A stretch of 53,081 nucleotides of DNA. Source: Candidatus Hodarchaeota archaeon. Its GTDB lineage: Archaea > Asgardarchaeota > Heimdallarchaeia > Hodarchaeales > Hodarchaeaceae. The position numbers and the translations under genes were made by a program. The notes below the pieces were generated by a model, which saw nothing but the letters and a program-made list of their open reading frames with translations, searched no databases and was not told the origin of the DNA. How positions within the stretch are numbered: position 1 is the stretch's first letter; each line of letters starts with the position of its first letter. The stretch lies in the NCBI GenBank assembly GCA_016839815.1, contig JAEOTM010000198.1:1-53081 (forward strand), written 5' to 3'. Of the stretch, positions 25,995-33,780 are shown in pieces.

Positions 25995-26030
25995 GGTTTT
26001 TAAGGAATGAATCACGTTTCCCTAAAAACC
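25995..26030 (-). terminator. Stem-loop terminator after radA
   Basis: A 13-base inverted repeat (arms 25995-26007 and 26018-26030, loop of 10) lies ten bases beyond the radA stop codon. Read on the radA strand it pairs fully with one G-U wobble and is followed by a pyrimidine run, ttttctctc. The placement makes it a transcription terminator or 3'-end stabiliser for radA. Confidence 0.55.
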
Positions 26031-26039
26031 TAGAAAAGG

Positions 26040-27125
26040 CTAGTTTACGTCAATTATCCCGTCACTGGTGATGGCAAAGACGGTTTCGTTTTCTGGTAAA
26101 AGAGGGGAGTCGGCAATTCGTGCGATTCGTCGTTCACCCTTGGATTTGCGAAGGTAAACACGCGTCTGACTCGCATGAGCTACGATATGTCCACCAACAG
26201 GGGATGTTGGATCACCAAAGAACATATCTGGCTTAGAATGGACTTGATTAGTAAGAATGACGGCCATATTTCCAACCTCAGCCATTTTGAGCAGAGTGTG
26301 AATATGTTGATTTAATTTCTGTTGTCTACTCGCAAGCGTTCCTCGGCCAATATATTCTGCACGGAAATGAGCAATTAAAGAATCAACTACAACTAATCCA
26401 ATAGGCTCGGATTGACTAGCTTGGGCAGCTTTTTCCGCTAGAACCATTTGATGATCGCTATTGTAAGCACGACCGTGCATGATATTCTTCAAAACTTCCT
26501 TCACGTCTAAATCTCCTTCCCATCTTTTGGTCATATTCAATATTCGTTCGGGACGAAAAGTACCCTCCGTATCAATATAAATTACTTTGATAGGCCCATC
26601 AACGCGTAATCCTCCCAGCTCACGTGGTAATTGAGCTGCAACACATAATTGGTGAGCTAATTGAGTTTTTCCTGTCCGATATTCCCCATAAAGCTCAGTA
26701 ACTGCACCCGTTTCGATTCCACCACCAAAAAGGTCATCAAGTGATGCTGAACCGGTAGTGATCTTTAACATATTACGTCGACGTTCTAGTATTTCATCTG
26801 CAGAAACAAAACCGAAATCAAGTGCATCTCTTGCCGCTTGAATTATTTTACTAGAAGTAGCTTCTCCAAGGTTTCCTACTGCAACTAATTGGCCAATACT
26901 AACTGTTGCAAGAGATTCCAAAGTTCCAAAACCAGATTCTCTCAATTTTTTAGCAGTTGCTGGGCCGATTCCAGGTAAATCACCAATGTTTCCGGATGAT
27001 GTCTCTTTATTCGAACTTACATCAGGAACAGGAGATGGATCTTCTGACATCTTCACTTCCAACTCTCCTCCTTTCTCAACAGTAGTTTTATCATTATTGT
27101 TTGACTTTTTCTTACGAGGTGGCAT
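26040..27125 (-). CDS. radA: DNA repair and recombination protein RadA
   Basis: 361 residues, slightly longer than the usual 320-350 because of a charged, low-complexity N-terminus (about 1-50). Then come a helix-hairpin-helix domain (LPGIGPATAKKLRESGFGTLESLA, read in two parts either side of KKL) and the RecA core. The core has Walker A GEYRTGKTQLA near residue 145 and Walker B LVVVDSLIAHF near 243. Loop L2 includes NQVHSKPDMFFGDPTSPVGGH. All point to a true RadA/Rad51 recombinase and not to a RadB paralogue. RadA forms filaments on single-stranded DNA and drives strand exchange. The divergent 803-base gap and orc1/cdc6 beyond it suggest a replication-recombination neighbourhood. Confidence 0.98.
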   Translation of the reverse strand: MPPRKKKSNNNDKTTVEKGGELEVKMSEDPSPVPDVSSNKETSSGNIGDLPGIGPATAKKLRESGFGTLESLATVSIGQLVAVGNLGEATSSKIIQAARDALDFGFVSADEILERRRNMLKITTGSASLDDLFGGGIETGAVTELYGEYRTGKTQLAHQLCVAAQLPRELGGLRVDGPIKVIYIDTEGTFRPERILNMTKRWEGDLDVKEVLKNIMHGRAYNSDHQMVLAEKAAQASQSEPIGLVVVDSLIAHFRAEYIGRGTLASRQQKLNQHIHTLLKMAEVGNMAVILTNQVHSKPDMFFGDPTSPVGGHIVAHASQTRVYLRKSKGERRIARIADSPLLPENETVFAITSDGIIDVN

Positions 27126-27616
27126 ACTGAATCACACTGTAAATTGATAAGTGAGTTAAGAGAATATGATTCATCCATCGTTTTAACTAAACAGAGCATA
27201 ATTTCCAAATGATTTTTTGTTTAGATGTAGTTCACTAATGTCTATTCCTAAAATTATCCAAAATTGGTCCTCTCTTTAAATGAGAAGCGCAATAAATAAT
27301 TATTATCTATTTATTTCACAATAAAAGTCATAATCAGGAGAATATCTCTAATTCTAGATTAAGTAATCGTTAACTGGTGAGTCTGGATTATCTTTGTCAT
27401 TTTCGATCTCCTCTCTCTTTCATCAGAATGGTTCAGAATTATCGCACAAATTCAGAAAGGATAGTTAAAATATTTCTTAATACCCATTCGAACAAGGAAA
27501 ATGCTAGGATCATTCACCTCTTACAGAAATCTAGAAACATAAATCTGTGTTTTCTTAGACTTAAAGTCATATTCAGTATACTCTCCAACAAGCAAACCAC
27601 TTGAATAAAAAATGTG

Positions 27617-27630
27617 AAAATGATCATTTT
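27617..27630. repeat. Perfect 14-bp palindrome in the putative origin
   Basis: AAAATGATCATTTT reads the same on both strands. Flanking TGT (27613-27615) and ACA (27633-27635) extend it as an interrupted palindrome. It could be a dimeric initiator or regulator binding site. Confidence 0.6.
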
Positions 27631-27693
27631 TTACACGTATATTCAATTCTATTCATTATTTCTAAAGATAAAATTCCAAGAATGATATTCCAT

Positions 27694-27724
27694 ATTTTTA
27701 CAAATTAAACAAGATGTAAAAAAT
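27694..27724. repeat. Inverted repeat of the ATTTTT(T)ACA element
   Basis: ATTTTTACA (27694-27702) and TGTAAAAAAT (27715-27724) face each other across 12 bases. A third copy of the element, in plus orientation, is at 27626-27635. Such inverted pairs are a usual layout for origin recognition elements, although the sequence is not the known consensus. Confidence 0.5.
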
Positions 27725-27873
27725 CTATCTAGTTTTTCTCCTTGTGTTAAACAATACAAAACTAACCGTTGAATAGTGAAATATCATGACTCTTAAGTTA
27801 GATCAATATTGAACTTTGAAAATTGTGTCCTCAAGACTTTTTTACGAAGAGATCATTTGTTCACTTACTAGCG

Positions 27874-27921
27874 AATTAAAAGGTTACTTTCTATCTAGTC
27901 CCGACTCAAATCTGTTCGAGT
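27874..27921 (+). promoter_or_regulatory. orc1/cdc6 promoter with possible operator
   Basis: The TATA-like aattaaaag (27874-27882) predicts a transcription start near 27903. An inverted repeat, ACTCAAA (27904-27910) and TTCGAGT (27915-27921), six of seven bases matching, covers that start and ends seven bases before the ATG at 27929. It could let the initiator or another regulator block its own transcription. Confidence 0.35.
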
Positions 27922-27928
27922 TGAAATA

Positions 27929-29203
27929 ATGACAACACCAACAAACAATTATTCATTCTCTGATCTATTTGGTACTCATCAGTCAGTTTTTCGTGAGGAG
28001 GATATAAATCAAGGAGAAAAAGTATTTACATCATCTTATACTCCTCATTCCATCTGGCATAGAGAAGAAGAAATGAAAGCATTAGTTTCATATTTTAAAT
28101 CCATTATTACAAGTCCAACTACTTCTTCTAAGAAAGTTATCCTTTATGGGGCAGTGGGAACGGGAAAAACTGTGATTTCGCATGCATTTGGAAACGAATT
28201 AACTCAATTCTTAGCTAGAGCTCGTAATCATGGGGATCCGCGATTTAGGTACTTTCATATTAACTGTCGCAAGACAAAAACCCCCCATTTAATATTAACC
28301 ACGGTTCTACGGTATTTGGTGTCTGGATTTCCATTGAGGGGATTTAGTGTTGATGAATTGCTCCGGATGTTCACTCTTTTATTATATGAACAAAATTTAA
28401 CTGTTCTACTAACTCTTGATGAGATAGACTACCTTCTACCAGAAGAAAGAACTGACTTTCTATATTCGCTTTCAAGACTAGAAGAATCTCCAATATTGAG
28501 AGAGGAATATGGAGTCAAGGAGAGATTAGAGAGTCGTTTCAACCTCCTAACAATTACTCGAGATAAAAACTTCAGATTTTATTTAGATTCGTCCACTGCT
28601 TCTAGTCTCGGTAGAAATTACATTACATTCTCCCCATACACACGATATCAACTTTTTGATATCTTAGCGTCACGCGCTGAACTTGGTTTAAGAGAAGATT
28701 GTTATAACGATGAAATTTTAGATACAATTGCCAGTCTTGCTGAAGAGAAAGGGGATGCACGGTTTGCAATCGAACTATTATGGAAAAGTGCAAAGTTGAC
28801 AGATCAAGAAGGTGAAAGAAAAATCTCGTTGGAAACCGTAAGAAAAGCTATTGTTGATGTTTTACCAGTGGAAAGGTCTTTGATTGACGATTTAAATACA
28901 CATCAGAAGTTAATTTTGCTAAGTATTGCACGTTTACTTTCTACCTGTGAACAATCATCTATTACAACTCCTCAAGTGAAACAGGAATATCAAACCGTGT
29001 GTGAGGAAGCTTCTATTCGTCCTAGACGTCAAACACAAGTCTGGGCTTACCTGAGAGATTTGAATAGATTAGGATTAATTCAACAGCACGTTGAAAATCG
29101 TCACTTGAACGGAAAATCCATGGGACGGATCTCAACAATCAAAATTCGTGATATTCCAACAGAGGAGATAATATCATCTCTTAAACACTTATTAGTGGAA
29201 TAA
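27929..29203 (+). CDS. orc1/cdc6: Orc1/Cdc6 replication initiator
   Basis: 424 residues, the usual size. An AAA+ module has Walker A ILYGAVGTGKTVIS near residue 75, Walker B LLTLDEIDYLL near 165, sensor 1 ITRDKNFRF near 210 and an arginine-rich lid region. The C-terminal third (about 310-424) is the winged-helix domain, with a typical KLILLSIARLL followed by WAYLRDLNRLGLIQQ. It binds origin DNA and loads the MCM helicase. Its position next to the candidate origin, with a possible operator at its start, suggests autoregulated initiation. It converges on the phosphate transporter gene with six bases between stops. Confidence 0.97.
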   Translation: MTTPTNNYSFSDLFGTHQSVFREEDINQGEKVFTSSYTPHSIWHREEEMKALVSYFKSIITSPTTSSKKVILYGAVGTGKTVISHAFGNELTQFLARARNHGDPRFRYFHINCRKTKTPHLILTTVLRYLVSGFPLRGFSVDELLRMFTLLLYEQNLTVLLTLDEIDYLLPEERTDFLYSLSRLEESPILREEYGVKERLESRFNLLTITRDKNFRFYLDSSTASSLGRNYITFSPYTRYQLFDILASRAELGLREDCYNDEILDTIASLAEEKGDARFAIELLWKSAKLTDQEGERKISLETVRKAIVDVLPVERSLIDDLNTHQKLILLSIARLLSTCEQSSITTPQVKQEYQTVCEEASIRPRRQTQVWAYLRDLNRLGLIQQHVENRHLNGKSMGRISTIKIRDIPTEEIISSLKHLLVE

Positions 29204-29209
29204 TTTGTC

Positions 29210-30241
29210 TTATATTCCTAAACCTAATGCAACGAATATCCAATCGACACCAAACCAAACAAATGCAGCAAGTAAAGCAGCAATTGGTACTGTAACTATC
29301 CATGATACAACTATCATTTTTACCATCTGTTTCTGAATAGGTGACTTTTCTGCCCAACCAACTGCAATCATTGCTGCAATTAGAACATGAGTTCCACTTA
29401 AGGGGAATCCTAGAACTGTACCTAATGTCATTATCAGAGTGACCGAAATCATTGAAGAAAGTCCAGAAGCTGGATTCATTTCAACAAGTTCTTTTGCTAC
29501 AACCTGAATTACAATTTTTCCTATTATTATTAGGCCTATGGCCATACCAAAACCGCCTAACAGCATCATTAACCATAAATTTGTTGTCGTAGTTTCACCT
29601 TCGAGTAATTTCAAGCCCAAAACTGGTGCAATAGAGTTTGCAACGTCATTTCCAGCTCTTGATGCAGAACTAATAATTAAGAAAAAACCCAAAGCATAAA
29701 TGTACACCTGATCTTTTTTCTGTTTACCTGCGAGTCCTTCGACTGACTCATCAAGACGATTGATCCATAAATGTACCGTAGCTGCAGCTATAAACCCAAT
29801 TACGGGGCTGAGAATCCAGCCCAAAAAAATTGAAAAAAGCACCCAGTAATCAACAGAACTTAATCCCCATTCTGGATTGGAAAAACCTGCTGCGATAGCA
29901 ACCCCTACAATTGCACCAACCACCGTTTGAGTAGTAGATATCGGTAGGGGCATAATTGTTACATGTCCCACAAGTATGATTATCATTACCAGCAAAACGG
30001 TAATCACCATTGCATCCGTCAACCTATTGCCTTTTACTAAATCTTCTCCTATAGTTTCTACAACAGCTTCTCCTAAAAATACCCCTAAAACTGAAAAAAT
30101 CGCCCCTAAGATCACTGCAGTTCGCAAAGTAAACACCCCTGCAGCCACTCCGGGAGCCATCATCTCGTCATTACTACCTGCAGCAAATGCAACTGCAAAA
30201 GCCATTAGGACAGCGAAAAGGAGAATCAATAAATCCGACAC
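29210..30241 (-). CDS. pit: Inorganic phosphate transporter, PiT family
   Basis: 343 residues, almost entirely hydrophobic, with about ten membrane spans. PiT proteins carry two related signatures. Here the N-terminal copy is GSNDEMMAPGVAAGVFTL followed by AVILGAIFSVLGVFLGE, and the C-terminal copy is AGNDVANSIAPVLG. The first copy reads GSND instead of GAND. The central loop with LAGKQKKDQ is cytoplasmic. It takes up phosphate with a cation. The start is GTG with GAGGTT six bases upstream. It lies 23 bases downstream of the DUF47 gene on the same strand, the classic pairing. Confidence 0.94.
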   Translation of the reverse strand: MSDLLILLFAVLMAFAVAFAAGSNDEMMAPGVAAGVFTLRTAVILGAIFSVLGVFLGEAVVETIGEDLVKGNRLTDAMVITVLLVMIIILVGHVTIMPLPISTTQTVVGAIVGVAIAAGFSNPEWGLSSVDYWVLFSIFLGWILSPVIGFIAAATVHLWINRLDESVEGLAGKQKKDQVYIYALGFFLIISSASRAGNDVANSIAPVLGLKLLEGETTTTNLWLMMLLGGFGMAIGLIIIGKIVIQVVAKELVEMNPASGLSSMISVTLIMTLGTVLGFPLSGTHVLIAAMIAVGWAEKSPIQKQMVKMIVVSWIVTVPIAALLAAFVWFGVDWIFVALGLGI

Positions 30242-30264
30242 AATGAAACCTCAATTATAGAAAT

Positions 30265-30933
30265 TTAACCGTATTTTACGGTCATTGTTTGAATATAATC
30301 ACTTGTTTGCTCTGCTGCTTCGCTTACTTTAATAAGACTAACTGAAATCGTATATAAATACGCTGCGTCTTTTGGAGAATAGTCAGGTGAATGAATACGT
30401 CCGAAAATATGGAAATCTAAATCTCGTGCCTCTTCACGCATAGCATCAACTTTACCTGCGAAATTTCGAGCTTTATCATAATCTATATCCAAGTATTTGA
30501 GCGCATCTTGAAGATAATCGGTACAACGGTGTACTTTCTCTGCTAAAATAGGCATTTCATGGGGTATACGGGACGGAAAGTCTTGTTTCGAACATAATCG
30601 TCTAATTACAACTTCAGTTCGATTAACGATTGTGTCCATGTAGCGTACAAGTCGGTGACGATCTTCTGTAGCTTGGGGAAGATAAGCTCCTTTAGAGAAG
30701 ATACTATTAATTAATTCGTCTTTAATATCGTCACATCGTCTTTCAGTTTCAATGATTTCTTCTTGCAATTTAAGGATTTTTAGACGTGCCTCAGGATCTT
30801 GTTCATAATTGCACCATGTTATTACTGCTTTAGCTAGTTTTGCCGACGCTACCTGAAGTTCCTTTGCTAGTTGATCAAATAGTACTTCCCCCCGTTTAAA
30901 CAATTTTTTATCTCTTCTAAATAACAAGAACAC
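30265..30933 (-). CDS. DUF47 family PhoU-like protein, phosphate transport accessory
   Basis: 222 residues, all helical, with the charged heptads of DUF47/PhoU-like proteins: FRRDKKLFKRGEVLFDQLA, EIIETERRCDDIKDELI, and YMDTIVNRTEVVIRRLC. PhoU-like proteins bind metals with E/D-rich motifs and modulate phosphate uptake. The gene order DUF47 then pit is common in bacteria and archaea, so it most likely controls or supports the transporter that follows. The start is GTG at 30933, or TTG six bases further in. It is divergent from the CBS membrane protein. Confidence 0.9.
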   Translation of the reverse strand: MFLLFRRDKKLFKRGEVLFDQLAKELQVASAKLAKAVITWCNYEQDPEARLKILKLQEEIIETERRCDDIKDELINSIFSKGAYLPQATEDRHRLVRYMDTIVNRTEVVIRRLCSKQDFPSRIPHEMPILAEKVHRCTDYLQDALKYLDIDYDKARNFAGKVDAMREEARDLDFHIFGRIHSPDYSPKDAAYLYTISVSLIKVSEAAEQTSDYIQTMTVKYG

Positions 30934-31044
30934 ACAAACCTGTTAGATCGCCTTTAGAAGCATATCTCAATGAAGTAATATATGCATTGCTCTTCTAATA
31001 TAAATGTGAATCTAAATATCCAATTCTTGTAGTGTTCCATCACT

Positions 31045-31058
31045 GAAAGCTTTATATT
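31045..31058 (+). promoter_or_regulatory. Promoter (BRE and TATA box) for the CBS/RGG gene pair
   Basis: GAAAG at 31045-31049 followed by ctttatatt at 31050-31058 looks like a BRE plus TATA box. It predicts a start near 31080, giving a leader of about 38 bases that holds the GGAGGT ribosome site at 31101-31106 ahead of the TTG at 31118. Confidence 0.5.
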
Positions 31059-31117
31059 CTCCTTTTCAACCTTTCTGGAAACGAAACACATCTTATTGTT
31101 GGAGGTTAATTTTCACA

Positions 31118-32083
31118 TTGTCAAAAGAAAAAGAATTCTTAGTTCAAGATTTAACGATTGATGATGAGTACGCTACAATTTCAGCCAATGCTTCAGTTCA
31201 AGAAGCAGCAAAAAAGATGAAAGAAAATGGAATTCCTGATTTAGTTGTCTTAGATGACGATAATATGTATCAGGGTGTCATTGCTGATTTTGATATTGTA
31301 ACTAATATGGTTGCTGAGGGTTTATCCTCTGAATCCAAGGTAACAGAGCTTATGTATACTATTGAGCCCGTAACAAAATCTACAACCGTTTCTGAGGCAT
31401 TTTCACGTATGCGAGATTTAGATGTTTCTATTGTTCCTGTTGTAGAAAATGATGAAGTAGTTGGAGTAGCTACAATAACTGACTGTTGGGGATACTTACC
31501 TGAAAAATATGAAGATTTAAAAGGACTGATTGCAGTATCTAATCCTCGCTTTGCAAACTACAGCTTCACTTTACTTATGTCTGTTCTTTACTTATTTTTC
31601 GGTATCTTTGCTCCTCTTATAGGAATAGTAGGCTATCTTAAAGCCCCAATTGCTAGCCAAGGTGGATTTACTGCTACCTATTACCTGTTTGAAGCTCGTG
31701 GGGCTAGTTTTTGGATGAGATTCATAGACATTCAAGGTCAATACGGAGCATTGTGGCTTCTATTGTCAGTTTATGGTGTCGCATTTATTGTTCTTAGTCT
31801 TGTAAGTGTTTATGCGATTTTCCAATGGGCATATGCTGATTATAAGATGATAAAGATAAATAAAAATTGGCAAGCGATTGGTGTGCTACTAGGTTTATTA
31901 AGTATTATAGTAGAGTGGTTATTGTTTATATCATTCGATTTTATGGACGTATTACGTGTTTCAAATGTTCAAATTGATTTCGGTGGATTTTTATTTTCAG
32001 TAATTGCCGTTATATGTCTTCTTGCAGCAGTTTCTCGCGATTACGTCTTTCGTGAGACAGCTGTCACAACAAAGGAGGAATAA
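31118..32083 (+). CDS. CBS-pair membrane protein
   Basis: 321 residues. Two CBS domains occupy about 8-135 (ISANASVQEAAKKMKENGIP and TKSTTVSEAFSRMRDLDVSI), a module that binds adenine nucleotides such as AMP, ATP or SAM. Four membrane spans follow: about 148-178, 210-240, 255-275 and 290-312. The protein is therefore a cytoplasmic energy sensor tied to an unknown membrane part. The start is TTG with a strong GGAGGT 11 bases upstream. The RGG-rich membrane gene begins three bases after its stop, so the pair is surely cotranscribed and may act together. It is divergent from the phosphate uptake pair. Confidence 0.8.
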   Translation: MSKEKEFLVQDLTIDDEYATISANASVQEAAKKMKENGIPDLVVLDDDNMYQGVIADFDIVTNMVAEGLSSESKVTELMYTIEPVTKSTTVSEAFSRMRDLDVSIVPVVENDEVVGVATITDCWGYLPEKYEDLKGLIAVSNPRFANYSFTLLMSVLYLFFGIFAPLIGIVGYLKAPIASQGGFTATYYLFEARGASFWMRFIDIQGQYGALWLLLSVYGVAFIVLSLVSVYAIFQWAYADYKMIKINKNWQAIGVLLGLLSIIVEWLLFISFDFMDVLRVSNVQIDFGGFLFSVIAVICLLAAVSRDYVFRETAVTTKEE

Positions 32084-32086
32084 AAA

Positions 32087-33775
32087 GTGCCCCGTGGTGG
32101 TGGTGGTGGATTTCGTGGAGGTGGAGGAGGTTTTCGCGGTGGTGGAGGATTTCGTGGAGGCGGCTTCCGAGGAGGAAGTCGAAGTTTCCGAGTAGGTTCA
32201 GTCAGAAGATCTGGACGTCCTTTCGGTAGGACAGGCTCTCGAAGAACGGTTTCTCGTGCTCCTCGATCTCGTCCAGGAAGAAATTACCATCGAAGACGTC
32301 ATCATCGATATTGGGGCGGTTATTATCGGCCTTGGTATCGACGTTGGTGGTATTGGAATTGGTGGTGGGGTTATCCCTACCGTAGATGGTATTATGCCCC
32401 AGTCTACTGGGGTGGTGGTGCAGTCTTAGGAATCATTGCCTTGTTAGTTATTCTCCCGCTGTTGAGTATGGCGTTTATCCCCTACCCATTAGCTAGTAGT
32501 GATGCAAATGGAACAGTCACTTACCAAGACACACAAACTATTTGGTATAATGAATACTGGTATGAACGAGAACCAATGAAACAAGGGCAAACTATAGATT
32601 ATAGAGTTGAAGCCATCCCAGGTCCAGTGACGTTTCTAATTTGGGATGAACCGTTTGAAAATTTACCTGAAAATCAAGTTCTCGAAGGAAGCTACGCTGA
32701 AAGTGACATGATAGTTGGCCCTGATCATGATTATGAGTACATTGGATACTTTCTAAAAATCGGTTCAACTCTTGAATATGAGTTTAACGTCACATCAGAA
32801 GAAGAAATTGAATTTTTCATTGCTGATGCCAATGAACTTGATCGGTGGAACAATTGGGAAACAATTAATTTTAGACAGTTTTATACTGGATCTGGAAGTT
32901 ACTCAAATGAATTTTCGGTCCCACACGCTGAAGATTGGTACCTTGTATGGTATAATCCGTCCTCCGAATCAATCAGCGTAGATTTTCAGATTGACTATAC
33001 ATCTGTAGGCAACATAAATGTAGCAGAAGCCGATGAAGTCAGAGAACATTTTACTGATCCACAATCGGATACTTTTCCAGTTCCACATGATGGGACGTGG
33101 TATTTCTTCATTTATATGAATCCTTTTGTCAATCCTGCAGAGTCTGTTGAAATCACCTTTGAGGTAAGTTACAACACAGAGGTCACCTATGAAGATCATT
33201 GGAGAGATGTAACACCGATATTAGTTGTCATCGGCCTTGTTGTTATCGTAATTCTCGTAATCGCGGTAATTCAACGAAGAAGTGCAAAGAAAAGTGTAAG
33301 TGCAACCCCAACGACATCTGGTACAACCACAACTCAACCGCCTGCAACTACTACCGCACAACCTCCTGCAAAGACTGTATGCCATAGGTGCAAAACGGAA
33401 TATAGACCTAGCGATGTTTTTTGCACCAATTGTGGAGCAAAACTTCATGGACGGGATTACGGTGCACCCAAAGTAAAGACTCCAGCTAATTCTAAATGGT
33501 GTAAGAACTGTAATGACACTTTAAAGGCCGATAGTCGTTTCTGTAAGAACTGTGGGACTCCAGTTGAACAAAAAATCGATACTCACAAGTTTTTCCCTGA
33601 TGAACGAAAAGCTTTCTTCTGTCAACTAGACAATGAACAACATCCTGCATCTGATTCCGCATACCAATGTGATCAATGTTCACGTATGGTTTGCGCAGAT
33701 TGCTATGATGATATTGGAAAAACTGGAATTCGGGTATGTCCCTATTGTAAGGGAAATCTAAGTAAAGTCCAATGA
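32087..33775 (+). CDS. RGG-rich, two-span membrane protein with cytoplasmic zinc ribbons
   Basis: 562 residues with no recognised family overall. Residues 1-30 are FRGGGG-type repeats, 31-70 are Arg/Ser/Gly-rich, and 71-108 are Trp/Tyr/Arg-rich. A membrane span follows (about 110-132), then an outer region of about 240 residues with beta-type sequence and two similar WYxxxY blocks, and a second span (about 374-393). A Thr/Pro linker leads to two double-CxxC ribbons (about 431-452 and 473-497) and a last Cys-rich segment (about 515-560, CQL...CDQC...CADC...CPYC) like a RING or B-box. Both ends would face the cytoplasm, so the RGG tail could bind RNA or nucleic acid at the membrane. GTG start with GGAGGA nearby. 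Confidence 0.75.
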   Translation: MPRGGGGGFRGGGGGFRGGGGFRGGGFRGGSRSFRVGSVRRSGRPFGRTGSRRTVSRAPRSRPGRNYHRRRHHRYWGGYYRPWYRRWWYWNWWWGYPYRRWYYAPVYWGGGAVLGIIALLVILPLLSMAFIPYPLASSDANGTVTYQDTQTIWYNEYWYEREPMKQGQTIDYRVEAIPGPVTFLIWDEPFENLPENQVLEGSYAESDMIVGPDHDYEYIGYFLKIGSTLEYEFNVTSEEEIEFFIADANELDRWNNWETINFRQFYTGSGSYSNEFSVPHAEDWYLVWYNPSSESISVDFQIDYTSVGNINVAEADEVREHFTDPQSDTFPVPHDGTWYFFIYMNPFVNPAESVEITFEVSYNTEVTYEDHWRDVTPILVVIGLVVIVILVIAVIQRRSAKKSVSATPTTSGTTTTQPPATTTAQPPAKTVCHRCKTEYRPSDVFCTNCGAKLHGRDYGAPKVKTPANSKWCKNCNDTLKADSRFCKNCGTPVEQKIDTHKFFPDERKAFFCQLDNEQHPASDSAYQCDQCSRMVCADCYDDIGKTGIRVCPYCKGNLSKVQ

Positions 33776-33780
33776 TTTCC

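Larger units (their letters stand above)
27126..27928. other. Candidate replication origin (AT-rich gap between radA and orc1/cdc6)
   Basis: An 803-base gap with no convincing gene, much longer than other gaps in this compact window. It lies directly upstream of the orc1/cdc6 gene, the usual place for archaeal origins. It contains a perfect 14-base palindrome (27617-27630) and repeated T-rich elements of the form ATTTTT(T)ACA at 27626-27635 and 27694-27702 (plus) and 27715-27724 (minus), with a related TTTTTTACG at 27838-27846. No canonical origin recognition box with its G-run was recognised, so the assignment rests on location, composition and repeats. Confidence 0.5.

Noticed and set aside
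27377..27604. A 75-codon plus-strand frame inside the putative origin
   Set aside because: It has a non-ATG start, no ribosome site, no recognisable pattern, and lies in a strongly AT-rich repeat-bearing gap; probably chance.
32090..32180. Tandem GGTGGAGG-like DNA repeat as a mobile or minisatellite element
   Set aside because: It is simply the codons for the in-frame Gly/Arg/Phe repeats of the RGG protein.
32004..32195. A 63-codon frame overlapping the CBS and RGG genes
   Set aside because: Val/Glu-rich out-of-frame reading of the Gly/Arg repeat; not a gene.
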